25,732 bases of DNA, from positions 1-25,732 of the forward strand of contig SGPM01000368.1 in NCBI GenBank assembly GCA_004802725.1. Direction: 5' to 3'. Positions within the stretch are counted from its first letter, which is position 1; every line of letters starts with the position of its first letter. Positions 9,488 through 20,836 of this stretch are shown one piece after another. The position numbers were made by a program, and so were the translations under genes. The notes below the pieces were generated by a model. That model saw nothing but the letters and a program-made list of their open reading frames with translations, was not told the DNA's origin and did no database searches. The stretch comes from Antrodiella citrinella (lineage: Eukaryota; Basidiomycota; Agaricomycetes; Polyporales; Steccherinaceae).

Positions 9488-12400
9488 GATGAGCGAGATG
9501 AGGAGAGGAGTCTGCCAAGTCTCGCCTACGTCATTTCACTTGGAACAAGCTCCGTGAACGATCTCACACGAAATGATCGCGTCGCGTTAACCTTCGCGGA
9601 GGTAATTAGAGGCTATCTGTCGTAATCAGTCCTTTGACACAGAGCTCTTGACTAGGGTGGTGTCAATTTGAGTTGCGGACTGTGGGGGAGAAGTGAAGGT
9701 GATGAGACGCCCATGCTTCAGAGCAAAGTAATGGGTCAAGTTAACTCACAGACTACCATAGCTTCATCAACGTCAGTTGCATAAGAACGCTCAACTTCGA
9801 CTATTTTACAAAGCGATGCTGTGCTCGGTTTTGCAACAAGCCCAAGTTTCCGCTCCGCACTGCGCGCGTTGCGTACTCTGGAGAGTGATATTGGCATATA
9901 CATGTCTCAGTCACTAAAAACCACACTCACCACCAACGTACGCCTCTCGAAGACTTCAGATAGCGCGGGTTCGAGAGGAAAAAGCTGCTCGGGGTCGCGG
10001 ACGCGTCCACGACGTTGAGCATATGTCATTGTCACGTGTAAATGTGACACATGGCGACCGTGACACATCCCTACGCCCAAGTTTGTTCTTGCGTTGAACG
10101 TTGACCAGCAACCTCACCAACAGCAATCCGTCCTTTTACCTTCTGGAACAATGTCTATACCCATAAATCTCGAGAGGACCGTTGGAAATGCCGGATGCAT
10201 GCCCAGATGAGCAACGGAGGAAAAAGTGAGAATCGTTGGTGGGTTCTCTCGCGAATGATCCTTTGCCCTGTTGCGATTTACTCCACTGCTCTTGCATGCG
10301 ATGCCGAGGCCTCGAATGTCTGCATGCCTCAGTGATATTTAGCGATAGCAAGGGCAGGCATGGTGACATGTCGTCGTAAATAATCTGTCGTTGTTCTGGC
10401 CCGCACTCGAGTGTACTACAGCACCATTACTATCTGGCGAAAGGCTGAGCAGTGCCCAGAGTATGGGAAGATATGCTCGCCCATGGTTCCGCTTGTGATC
10501 ATGGCAAACTCGTGGAGACGATGGGACTTTCGCCAAAGGATTCTGTCGAGCACCTTTCTGGTTTTGGTCAGACCTCGTGCCTCGTCCATCCTCACATTTG
10601 CATCTTTTGGTAGGGTCATTTGGGACCCACCGTCTAGCGAGCGAGCGACTATCTGGCTCGCACTCACGGACTTGTCTCCACATGGTATGCTTCACTACGA
10701 CACTTTTCAACACAGAACTAAAGGAATTAATATGCAGTGCGTGGAAGCAGGATTGCGCTCAACAGTGTCAGGTTTTGCCGGACGCAACAAGCCCATTGTG
10801 CTTACCAAGTCAATGCTGGCCGTTGGCTCCTTCATGTCGGCTATGCATCATACATTGGAATCAGGTTTTGATTTTAGGGGGATGCACTGTCGCTCCGTCC
10901 CCGTCCGACTTACGTTCTAGTACCATAATACATTCGCCACTCGACCTCACACAACCAACTATGCACACCATACTTATCAAGACTATATCTAGCCTCTGCC
11001 AACCAGGTAAGAAAGTTTTGAACCACCTGTTTGTGGCGGCCTTCTTGCTGATCATCACGTCTTTAGCTCATGCAGGCATTTCCACTTCCTCTCTGCTACA
11101 GTGTCATATGGATCCTCACTCACGCCCTCGATCTATGTCTAGGCCCCCCTGTCATTGACAGCTTACGATAAGCTCTTGTCCACTTGTTCCAGACCCCTTG
11201 CTTGTTTCGAAGGCACCCTGCAATGCACCATTGAACTCGTCCCACTCCAAACTTGTAGCTAGGCGACACTTCTTCCTCACAACCTCGTTGTTTGCTAGTC
11301 GTGAGTTATGCTTACGACATGAAGCCGGACCTATCGAGTTCCCGAGTTCCCGACGATCCTCGAGATCGATTTCGTTCGCCGATAAGCCTGTTTGCGCTTG
11401 CTAATCTGTGCGCCATATTGGCCCACGCCTGCCCAGTCTGGCGCCCCCGTCATCCTCCCCCCAAGTCTTTCTACGCGGTCATTTCGTTTGTCGGTCTGCG
11501 CTACGAACGTCGGAGTGTATCCTGCATATCTCATCTATATCAATCCTGTGTCCGTCGTTGCATCGGAGCGTGTTGTGCGGAGGACGTCACCACGTGCGTC
11601 TACGACATCTGCCTCGGGGCGACCGATTCACATGCCTCGGAGAGCCCACATTCGAACATGGAAGATCGTCGTCCGGTCAATTTTAGGCTCCAGGGACTGC
11701 CTCTCGTACTCTTATCGGACATCTCGTGTCCGTTCAGCATCGGCTCTTTCGTCGAGCACCGAGCCTACATCGCAAGTGCCACGCGTCTGTCGTCCGGTGT
11801 CCAGAGAACAATCGTCCGTTGCGGGTTCTTTGACATCCTCACTGGTGATATCATTCATTTGGCAACTACCGGACGACGTTTGCCTCAGTCAAACCTTCTT
11901 TGCTTGCATGTGGATATGCGGTTCTCTGTTTCAGCTTTGTCCACCCACTCCTGTCAGTCAACGTTCGCAGCCAATCTTGTCTCATTGGCCTGGAGATCTA
12001 GGCCGTCATACATGATATCTACCACGTCCGTGCCTCCCTGTTCTGTCCATCATGCATATTCCTGCATCGGTTGCTGCGCTATTCACACTCACTCACTCGC
12101 GCTGTCGTCCCGATTGCCTATCAGTCGTGACACCACCACACGACGAACTGCAGCTTTCTTCAGTCGTCAAAAAAATTATAAGCTCACAGCTCGGGTTTGA
12201 TATATTCACAGGTGAAGTCATTGCATTATGCGACGTTCCTTGCAAATCGCCTAATGAATCTCGCCTCTAGCCGCTCCCCGATTTCATTCTGACGAGAGCT
12301 TTGTGGAAGCCTAGACCGTCATGATCTGACTCATGATCTATTCTTTGCCATGGAATCCGGACGAAGTTGGATAATGCGTCCTACGGGAAGTCGTCAACGC

Positions 12401-13356
12401 CGACTCAACGGCATTCATACTTCCGCAATGCGCTCTTGCGTCCTAGCGACCCACCGCAGAGGGCTTATCGCGTCCCGTAGTCGGTCTTGCTATACGTTGT
12501 CGACGCAGATCATTGACCACAACCCTTGCCCAGGTGCGTAAGCGACGACGCGCCTCGCTGTGGACCGACGCACGCTAAGCGTATATTAAATGTAAGAGTA
12601 GTTATTGATTACTATGATTACTAGTTCAGACACGTGTAACAGTCCTCCGGGGCCATTACGAGGGGGGGTGATGGGCGGTGGTCTAGTTCCAGCTTCCAAC
12701 GAAGGCGGGCAGTGGAGGGGCCACCCCCGAACTCAGGGGACAGACGTACGCGAGGGTCACCGGTGTTGTACGCTAGGGTGCGCTTGTCCCAAAGAGGCGA
12801 ACACGCCTGTTGCACGCTGCGTATGCTGGTGTTCTGGAAACGAAAGTAATGGTCTTCTGCCAGATTTCAAGAGCAGGCGCAGCGTCAATCACAATTCCTT
12901 TACCTCAGAAATACCAGAAAATGCCTGTGTTCACTGCGCTGTCTCTTCCTGATTGGATCCTGGCCACCCAACCGCGATCCAAGAGTCTTGCGGAGTTTAC
13001 GGACGGCAAAGGAATGTGTCGGCTATGCTTTCGTCGTGTCTCGAGCGTTGTATTTTGGTCACAATTGTTTCTGGGGCACACAGCCGGCGGAGTCCAGAAC
13101 GTTGGAGAACCTCAATGTCGTGTACGCTTCACTTCCGAGTTGCAGCCTACAACATTTGCGGCAATGCATCATTGATATAAAGGCGACTCTCCTTGGCCGG
13201 AACCGGATTCCCCCACAACAGTTGTGTACGAACAGGTTCAGTGATTGTCCCGTTCTGTCCGTTTGAGTTTACGACCCTACCACCCTCGGTGACGCCCTTG
13301 ATATCAAACGACTCCTCCAGACCTGCCCTACTCATCCTGTTTCACGAACAAACTTC
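9488..13356. other. Gene-poor 3.9-kb region with orphan ORFs and possible relics
   Basis: No gene can be supported. The longest open stretch is a plus-strand 302-codon ORF at 11292-12200 with a 207-codon ORF overlapping it in another frame; the strand is C/T-rich, which lowers stop-codon frequency, and the translations are Ser/Arg/Cys-rich without a family. A 169-codon plus ORF at 10411-10920 is similar in quality. Two places encode a related peptide, FFDILTGDIIHL (from 11826) and GFDIFTGEVIAL (from 12193). A frame across 12988-13266 contains a leucine-patterned stretch (YASLPSCSLQHLRQCI) that recalls F-box-associated relics. A short imperfect inverted repeat (tgtcac/gtgaca) is at about 10027-10050. 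Confidence 0.4.
11292..12200 (+). other. Orphan 302-codon ORF, coding status doubtful
   Basis: The longest uninterrupted frame in the gene-poor region. Its first codon is not ATG; internal ATGs exist. The translation is rich in Ser, Arg, Cys and Pro with no recognisable domain, and another frame is open for 207 codons over the same DNA, as expected from pyrimidine-rich sequence. One peptide, FFDILTGDIIHLATTGR, is echoed 370 bp downstream. It may be a degraded gene or chance; neither is shown. Confidence 0.2.
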
Positions 13357-14762
13357 ATGCCCTTGATGCCTTCTATCTTTCGCAACTTCTTCGGTGGGTC
13401 TAGTTCACAGCAACAGTCCGCCACCGGAGGCGCTCCTTCATCCAAATCCCACAATCGTTCTGGCTCCCTACCACCGCATATATATGCGCCCCCTCCTCAT
13501 ACTAGCGGAAGTACATCAGGTCTTCCAAGGTCTGCGCCCCCCAACATGCAGCGAAGCTACAGCTACACTTCTACTCCGCAGTCCGTCCCCTCTCCTCTTA
13601 GGTACGCTACAGGTACCGATCCTAGGACCGACACTCGTACTGCATATGGCTATGGCAGGCGCGCTCCTAGTAGCCACGGCAGTCATGGCTACGCCAGTAG
13701 TCATGGATCCAGGACTCCCGCTGAACCTCGTCCAAATGTCCTTCGACGTTCAAGCAACTCACCTCGTCATGAGCCTGGTACGTCGTGAAACTCAACTCTT
13801 GCTCACACCAGAACGTTGATCTAACACCCTGTTAGCTCATCACCCTCACTTTGCACCTCAGAGCGCACCTTCTTCTCACCACCACCGGACTCCTCCGAGT
13901 TCTCGTTCTAACTCGAGCTCGTCCCTGTTTGGCATGGGCTCTATGCCGATGCCAACTTCTAACTCGGATGCTGGACATCACCATTATTCGAGAGAGTCTA
14001 TCGATCGCAGTACTCCGACTCGTCCTCCTCTGAGGGCCAACCACACATGGCATCCCGGGAGCAGTACTGCCGGGAGTGCCTCATCGCGTGAGTATTAATC
14101 TCATTCTTGATATGCATGTGCGTTCTAATCAACTTTGCGCTATAGTTGGTTCTTCGTATGGTCACTCTCCTTCGCGGCCTGCAGCTTACGCTCAGGCTCA
14201 ACCTCGTCCTCAGGTTTTGCACATGCATCCTCTTTTGGCGTACACCCGTCTTCATCGTGCTCCGATTACCTACGACGTTATGTTCACACCCTCTGCGCGC
14301 ACAGTGCTCGATCGCGCAACGCATTCGGCGATCCCCTCTCACACGTTGTCCCAACCCGCAACTGAGCCTCCTACACTCTCCTCCTCTCGACTCATTCTGC
14401 GTTCCCACAAATTCCCTTGGCCGGTTGTGGTTGGTCCCTCTGGACCGCGCTTCACCATTGGCCCTTCAAAGCACCGTAGCTCGAGTGCAAACGCGATCAC
14501 CAATCTGGATGTTCTGTACGCCGTCCACACAACCTTGCTCACACCTGTGACCCCTGAAGAGTGGGAATCTCTGGGTAACGGCAGCCGTGCGCAACAAAAG
14601 GTCACCAAGGCGTACGAAAAGCGGTGTTCGCTCTTGGGAGGCTGGGACGGAGGCGTGAAGCGCGTCGACTGGCTCGGCTCCAAAACCAGATTGATTGGTG
14701 TTGAAGTCGAGAAAAGTGCCGGTAAGCCTGGTACCGGCAAGTTGGTCTTTGGGAAAGCCTGA
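13357..14762 (+). CDS. DUF6699 domain-containing protein with Ser/Pro/His-rich leader
   Basis: Three exons, 13357-13777, 13836-14087 and 14146-14762 (1290 nt, 429 aa), with introns of 58 bp each. Residues 1-245 are low complexity, rich in Ser, Pro, Gly and His (for example SSHGSHGYASSHGS), and probably disordered. The C-terminal part from about residue 249 (LHMHPLLA) to near the end fits the basidiomycete DUF6699 pattern: ITYDVMF, then PATEPP, a KFPWPVVVGPSG strand, a helix NLDVLYAVHTTLL, TPVTPEEWE, and a terminal KRVDWLGSKTRLIGVE motif. No catalytic residues are known for this family and the function is unknown. An in-frame ATG at 13366 is an alternative start. It is one of three DUF6699-type genes in the window and the only one without a CxCxxC motif. 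Confidence 0.8.
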
Positions 14763-15508
14763 GGATGGGTTACTACCTGTCTCTTCCCCTGCCTCCCTGA
14801 TTACATGCTGCCTGTGGCTGCTTGCCTTCGCAGAGCAAGAGAGCGAGCTTACGTCTCTGTTCCAAAAATCTTCGTCGTTTCTTCGTCTCTGTCGCGGTTG
14901 TTCGTCATTGCTATCTCTTTCCGCTCTTGCTGTCGTCTCTTCTGTACTTTATATCTCTTTTCATGCAGTGCTTTCCCACTGGGCTTGGACTCTTCTCGCG
15001 GATTCTGTACAGTATTCTCGGTGCCACTTTCCCTCTGATCTCACATCACATATCTCACAATCAGACAACAGCAGATCTGGGACATTGTACTCTACACTAT
15101 CTCCCGCTGATGTCGGTAGTTATATGCACCGAACCATGAAATATGCGGACGCGTTGCTACATGCCTTATGCCACATGCAACTCACAGTATGCTCGATCTC
15201 CTGGTATGACCTTCCTACGACTTTTAAGTTCTCGTTCATGATGATAACATGGTGCGTGTTTACGCGGGCATCACGTCACAGATTACTGTATAGTCTGGAG
15301 CTATTCGATGGGGCGGTTGACGTCCGAGTAGCAAAATCAAGCTAGCTATGATTAAGTTTCACCACACCACTGACATTGGGTACATATGCCAGTGTTGTTG
15401 AATTGCGTGACCTGAAACGGTTGTTTAGACGTTTCTGGATGATTTCTTCAAGTTGGGCTCTTCCCTTGCGTTCCAACTTCCAACTACCCAACTTCCAACT
15501 TCCATCAT
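14763..15508. other. 3' flank of the DUF6699 gene; pyrimidine-rich, no gene seen
   Basis: Plus-strand sequence from 14780 to 15060 is strongly T/C-rich, which leaves long frames open without coding evidence. A short direct repeat built from ccaacttcc/ccaactac units lies at about 15475-15502. A brief frame near 15400 (ELRDLKRLFRRF) looks peptide-like but has no start or context. No RNA gene was recognised. Confidence 0.4.
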
Positions 15509-15904
15509 ATGTCGGATGGACTTTCTCCAAGTTCAGAATCTGAACTCGATACTGCCATAGGCCCATAGCCACAGTCAACAGCAAACTTTCTTAGATTCCT
15601 TGCTACTGCCGCCGCCTCGTCACGGTCCCTTGATTCTCGCTCTCAACAGACAATTGATGGCACAATCCAAGACGGACTAGTCAACCTGCAGCCCACACTT
15701 TCGAATGCTTTGACAGAGTCGGAGTCTGACTGCCCTAGGTCGTTCTCGTTCCCAAACCTCGCGCTCAGCATCTCTTGTCACTTACCAGCCATAGAAGTCT
15801 CACCGCAGTGCCTCTCTCTGTTATCCAGAAACGTCAGCCGAAGAAAGAAAAAAGGAGCAAAACGTATTCCCGCTAGCCGATTTGAACGACTGACCTCGTC
15901 ATGA
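15509..15904 (+). pseudogene. Possible broken ORF with one in-frame TAG
   Basis: An ATG at 15509 opens MSDGLSPSSESELDTAIGP, then a TAG at 15566-15568. The same frame stays open for 112 more codons and contains protein-like text (ATAAASSRSLDSRSQQTIDG, then GLVNLQPTLSNALTESESD). No GT..AG intron fits between the two parts, so the stop cannot be spliced out simply. The 3' end of the frame runs into the tRNA gene on the other strand, so its last 40 or so codons are probably not real. This may be a decayed gene, a recent nonsense allele or chance. No family was recognised. Confidence 0.25.
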
Positions 15905-15954
15905 GAATCATGTGATTACTAGTGACGCGCTACTACCAACTGAGCTAAGAGGGA
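15867..15954 (-). tRNA. tRNA-Thr (AGT anticodon) with a 14-nt intron
   Basis: Read on minus, the sequence folds as a cloverleaf. The acceptor stem TCCCTCT pairs with AGCGGGA (one mismatch) and is followed by discriminator A (15867). The D-arm is TAGCTCAGTTGGTAGTAGC, the anticodon stem CGTCA/TGACG, and the loop CTAGTA-A with anticodon AGT. A 14-nt intron (ATCACATGATTCTC) sits in the canonical place after position 37, followed by variable AGGTC and the T-arm AGTCG-TTCAAAT-CGGCT. The D-arm has an extra T (GGTAGTAGC instead of GGTAGAGC), leaving a three-pair D-stem, and the acceptor stem has a T-C mismatch. It may therefore be weakly functional or a tRNA pseudogene. The anticodon and intron placement are clear. 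Confidence 0.75.
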
Positions 15955-16134
15955 GCACACCAGCACTTCTTTCTGCATCAATATATGCTGCTGACCGCCT
16001 TCTCCAGTCCGCAGAACTATAGTGCTGGTAGGTGGCTTGCTAGTATGCTACTAGCATATGTGACTGTGGGTCCCATTGTTCAAGTACGCTTATGACAATG
16101 GAGCCCACGACTGGGAACATGAAACGTGTTCTCA

Positions 16135-18288
16135 ATGCACCTCCTAGTTCCCTACCAGGTCGTGGACAAACTGCGCTATGAAGGGACTTCAGGCAATTTT
16201 ATTCACGTGTACATTGTAAGCGTATTATTTGCTAGGACTGTGTGCATCGTGAGGTTGACCCATTATTTGATATCAGGGTGGGTTGAATGAACGGTGGTAC
16301 GAGGACATCTCGCGAGAACTACCCAGTTGGAGCCCATTGCAAAAAGCATGTGTAGATGCTGTCGAAGCGGTCATCCTCTTGACTCAAAACACGCGAACAG
16401 ACATCCAGATCGCGACACACGAGTGTATTGGATCCCTCATCTCTCTTGCAAGATGTGCTTCACGTCTGGAACGGGATCTACTACTCAGGCAGATGATGCG
16501 GCATCGACTGTTGGACATACTTTTGGATGTAGGTGATCGCTGCCACTTGCTCTCACAATGATGAACATACTCACCAGACGGCATGTACAGAAACTGGCCA
16601 ACCATGAACTATGCCTGCACCGGTGTATGGCTCTAGAAGTTCTTCGATCCATGGCGGGTAATCTCACCTTGGGAGCCGAATTGTCTCCTCAGAAGACAGC
16701 CGATACAATGGAGAAATGTCTTGATTGGATTTTGGCAGGTCCTGAGGCCATTGTTCAGGAGCTCCTTGACCCCAGGAAGACGTGGCAATCGCAGATGATG
16801 CTCGGTAAATACAGTGTGAGGACACGCATAACGATACTCGTGGCATTCGTATGCTCAGCTGATTGTTTGATATAGGTCCCTCCCGCCGCCGCCAGTAAAT
16901 ATGGATATAGGCACTATTACCTGACTCAAGAAAACGCTATATGGGCCGCACACTTCCTAGTCCTTCGCTCTCCCCTTCCCTCGCGGCAGTTTTTCCTCGA
17001 CGCCGTTCACCACAACCCTATCCTCATTGACAAATTGCTCGATTGCGCCAATCTACCGTTACCAGAAAGCTATCCAGAATCTTGCGTCGACGGCTTTGCA
17101 TGCGAGACACTCGCAATCTTTTGCCAGTTTCCCTTACGCTCAGTACCTGGTTTATCCTTTCCTATGGACGGAGCGTTTAAGGCGGATCACGAAAAAGAAC
17201 ATGATGCTACTATCACCGTTCTTCAACTTATACTGTCCCGGCCAATGTGGAGGTCCAAGCTACTGGGCGTGTGGACGAAGATTGAGAACACTTTGTACCA
17301 AGACATCTTCCGGTATGATGCCTAGATACTGTGCTCACAGCGAACTGACCCGAGTCAGATTTTTCCGGATTGCGAAAGATGAATATTACGCTACTGTTTT
17401 ACCAGACGGGGAGACGTATGAGACAGTTGCGAACACCAGAGGTCGGGTTCTTTCACTTTGAAGCGAACAAACTGATCAATCTATTTCATAGGTCAATGCC
17501 GTATCATGTTCTTGCGACTCGTCGCTAGCCTCGCCCTGGTGGATGATATCCAGACGCCAGATATACTCTCATTCCTTCGACCAAGCTATCTTTCCACACA
17601 AAAGTTGAAGCCGCTGAACGCTACCAGCTCGATAACGGACCGTTTATTACATATTGAGCGTGAAGAGGAGATCTGCCGCTCACCACCCTCGGTCAGCGAT
17701 AGGCCGGAAATTGAGCCCATGGGACAGGTGCCTCATGAACTCATCATGGGTCCCATCGCATTGCTTCGACTACTCCTTCGTCTCGCGCAGCGCGGCCTCT
17801 TGGAAGAGGCACAAACCTGGAACGAGCTACCGATGGGCTGCGAGCCGTCCACCAGTCTCGTGCAAGTGAAGCAAATCACCAGCCCCGCCGTGCTCAAGAA
17901 ACTCCTCTCCCTCTCTGTCAAACGAGTCACGGCACGACGTACATTGGGTCTTGAGCGAGCGCGAAGGGGTGACCACCGGCATGCATGGTTTGCACGGTCA
18001 GCCTACGTTCCTGCGGCCGAGCTGGCTTCGATTCTCGTCCAATTCGACGAAACTACACACTCCCGGTACTCGGACAGCATCAGAGGTGCACGCAAGGAGC
18101 TGGTACTTTGTCTGGACCTAGCTGCCGGCGTGTCTATGAGAATCCAAGAATACGAATCTGCGTTAGGATTCTCTCTTGGCGAAGTTACAGCCATCGAAGA
18201 CGCGTCTCTGGCGGACGAGATACCCAGTGACATGTTGCCGAAGGCCAAACGACGCATTGCTGATGCAAAACGTCAACTGCGCAACTAG
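16135..18288 (+). CDS. Hypothetical protein, 624 aa, helical-repeat-like
   Basis: Six exons: 16135-16215, 16277-16528, 16591-16815, 16876-17312, 17359-17441, 17492-18288 (1875 nt). Introns are 46-62 bp, and every junction keeps frame. The start at 16135 is chosen because an in-frame TGA lies just upstream and the exon ends in a GTAAGC donor that joins in phase to GGLNERWYEDIS. The third exon is joined at gtacag (16590) to give ILLDKLANHELC. The sequence is rich in leucine helices, such as LQKACVDAVEAVILLTQ, IQIATHECIGSLISLA and CMALEVLRSMAGNL, in the manner of armadillo/HEAT-like folds. There is no catalytic motif, signal peptide or clear membrane segment. The C-terminal third contains charged helices (for example KLLSLSVKRVTARRTLGLER). 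I do not recognise the family. Confidence 0.75.
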
Positions 18289-18482
18289 GACCTAGGAGTG
18301 AAATTTGGAATTCAAACCTTGTACGTGCTCGTGTTATCCTGTTTCTATATTATCCTTGCTGTCATCACTAGCCGTCTTTTTGTGTATATATACGGACTTG
18401 TTACAGCTAAGACAGTCGAAATGAAAGATAGGAGTTAGGATTCTGAGTCGATTCCGAGTCAGACTCACAGCTGGCCGTTAAT

Positions 18483-18496
18483 AACCCTAACCCTAA
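18483..18496 (+). promoter_or_regulatory. Telomere-like motif (two CCCTAA units) upstream of the arrestin-like gene
   Basis: aaccctaaccctaa lies 27 bp upstream of the proposed ATG at 18523, followed by the variant cacctaaccc (18501-18510). TTAGGG is the usual fungal telomere unit. In fungal promoters such 'telo boxes' can bind telomere-repeat factors. A regulatory role here is inferred from position only. Confidence 0.4.
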
Positions 18497-18522
18497 TTTA
18501 CACCTAACCCAACCTTTCCGTC

Positions 18523-20279
18523 ATGGGCTCTGTATTCCGTTTCAACTTTTCTCATCCCGTTCATCTTGGCCTTGCGCTGGTCAAGGATTCGATCAATGCA
18601 TAATACCACCTGGAGCCACAATTGAGGCTGTTTGACGGGTGAAAAATTGTAGGACATAGATTTTGACCACCGGTGTGTGAGGTTGTGCTAGATTAACTTG
18701 CCCACCATTGATCGCAGTTCATACACGTTCGGATTCAAATTCAATCCATGCCGTGACTGCGGGGCTGTTGCATATAAGGCGGATACCACTGGAAGTCGCA
18801 CACCGGACATGTCTTTTCGCCTTCAGTTCCCTACTAGTATCTGCGTCGGAGGCGACATTCTTCGCGGAGAGGTCGAATTGCAGTTCCCGGAGGCTCAGAA
18901 GGAGAAGATTCAGGAAGTCATCGTCAGGCTGAAGGGTTCGGTCGTTGTGTGAGTACCCTGTGACTGGCGGAAGTTCATGGTGTACTGAACCTGAACGTCC
19001 GTCTTGTACGACCATTCAGGAAGATCAAACGATCATCTGGTTCGGCAGGTTCGTCCACTCGACGCGAAACACTCGACATCGTACGTCAAGACGTCAAGCT
19101 GTGGAAGAAAGAACATGGGACTGCTTCTAAGGAAACCAAGACATTGAAGTTGCCATTTCACTTCCAGCTGCCTCCAAACGCGCCCCCGTCCTGCCAGCTT
19201 AGTGGTCGCAAGGCTCGCCGGAGTCAGCGTCACGAAGCCTTCGTGGTGTACTTCATAGAAGTCGTTGGCGTCAGAACGGGCTTCTTCAAGAAGAATCGCT
19301 ATATTCGCCGCCCTCTGGCTGTTCTTCCTGCCGACGAGAGGGGTGCTCCCATAAGCAAAGATATAGAACGTCTCGGGGCTGCTTACCCAAGCCGGAAAAG
19401 AGAATTCAAGAAGAAGATGCGTCGGGGTCTGTTTGGTAGATCAGCAACTGTACGAATGGAAGTAAGCATGACCTTGCTCTTACTTCGTTGCACCTCTCTG
19501 ACGCTTGGGCAGCTTACTTTGCCGGATATTGAGACAATACCCCTTTTCATTCGAATACCTTACGTCCTTCGTATCATTACACTGACCAAGCGCATGCGAT
19601 TCGAGGAGAAGACTGAAGATCCGGACGTCAAGCTGTTCCCGAGACACCCGACGCAACCAGCTCAAATACAGTGGGTGCTCCGACGACATGCGTCACTGCA
19701 AGCAAAGGATGCCAAGATGACCGCTACGGACGTGGTGGCGCATCTAGGTGGTCTCGGGAAAGGTGATGCTAAACAGCATGTAGACGTACAAGTACTCCCG
19801 CGAGAGTGGGTTCCAGCAGAGCGATATGACGGACAGGGCTCATGGATGCAAATCACTACTCTCAAATCCTTCATCATGTTGAGATCGGCGCCGACCTTCA
19901 GCACACGACTCATTAGTGTCTCTGTAAGTTCAAAAATCACCATTGAGAAAGATTGCGACTGACTCGAGGTATGTTTTCAGTACTCTACCGACATGACAAT
20001 CAAGTTCCCCGGTTGGGGTAACAACATGATTGTAGCTAGTCCGATTCACGTTACGTCGGGATTATCGACTTCTACGCAATCCGACGCCGCATCGTTCACC
20101 CATTATGGTGAGCATGACTTGGATCTTCCTCCGTGAGTGTCAATGTTGTTCCTTCTATGACCACGTGTCCTAACGTGTTTTCGGTATGAAGACCTTACTG
20201 GAGCGCATGTGAGATGATGGGCGACGAAGACGACGAAGACGGGATACGCCCGGCCTCCTTGAGCCAAGATATCATGTGA
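18523..20279 (+). CDS. Arrestin-like N-terminal domain protein
   Basis: Proposed exons: 18523-18579, 18692-18948, 19020-19461, 19513-19923, 19981-20132, 20192-20279 (1407 nt, 468 aa). The last four introns are 51-71 bp. The first (112 bp, donor GTCAAG) is tentative; the conservative start would be the ATG at 18810 (MSFRLQFPTS). The arrestin fold is suggested by SICVGGDILRGEVELQFP and IQEVIVRLKGSVVV, a later KLPFHFQLPPNAPPS (typical of alpha-arrestin N-domains), an EAFVVYFIEVVG strand and LPREWVPAERYDG. The protein ends LDLPPPYWSACEM and a short acidic tail. Alpha-arrestins act as adaptors, often recruiting ubiquitin ligases to membrane transporters. No clear PPxY ligase-binding motif is present; LPPPYW is near it but is PPPYW in a C-terminal context, so interaction with WW domains is possible. 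Confidence 0.75.
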
Positions 20280-20836
20280 ACGCCGCAGACAATGTGCCTA
20301 TCACGTGACGCCCTGATGTTCGGATGATGTACTCGTTTGGAAGGCTTGGACGCAGTGGGGAGCAGATCCTGCAAATGCAGAGCATATGATTGCACTTTAC
20401 GTGGATGTGTGCGAAGTTGCTAGGAACACGTCTGGATCATGTCAAAGTCTAAGTTGTACCACATCAGATCCCAATTGACAATAGGCCGGTTGTTCTGCCA
20501 GGATGAGTCGAATGCGGCGCTATGCCTCAACGTCCGCCCAAGACTGTTGAAGTAATGCTTCAACCTGCCAAAGATGGTCTGTCGCCAGGAGGGGACGCAG
20601 AAGAAGAGCTCACACACACCTACATCACAATAAGACCCGCGATCCCAATCATACGACCGGTGGTGTAAAGAGATTCCGAACAAGGGTTCTTCTCAGGTGG
20701 CTCGCCGGTGGACCCTTGTATAAGGATGCGAGGATCCTTGATATCGACTGATGACACGCTGCATCCTCCCTCTATCCACGCCCCTACGTCCAGACGGTGA
20801 CCGCGTGCATAAGCACAAATACCACAAACCGTCAAC
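20280..20836. other. Intergenic region with a TATA-like element near its 3' end
   Basis: No gene was recognised. A TATAA element at 20719-20723 lies about 115 bp upstream of the ATG at 20837 and probably belongs to that gene's promoter. Minus-strand frames here are short and unconvincing. Confidence 0.4.

Noticed and set aside
10411..10920. Plus ORF of 169 codons
   Set aside because: No recognisable domain, no good start or splice context, and open minus-strand frames over the same DNA.
14695..15345. Plus ORF of 216 codons after the DUF6699 gene
   Set aside because: It starts in another frame inside the DUF6699 gene, lies in T/C-rich 3' flank and has no domain.
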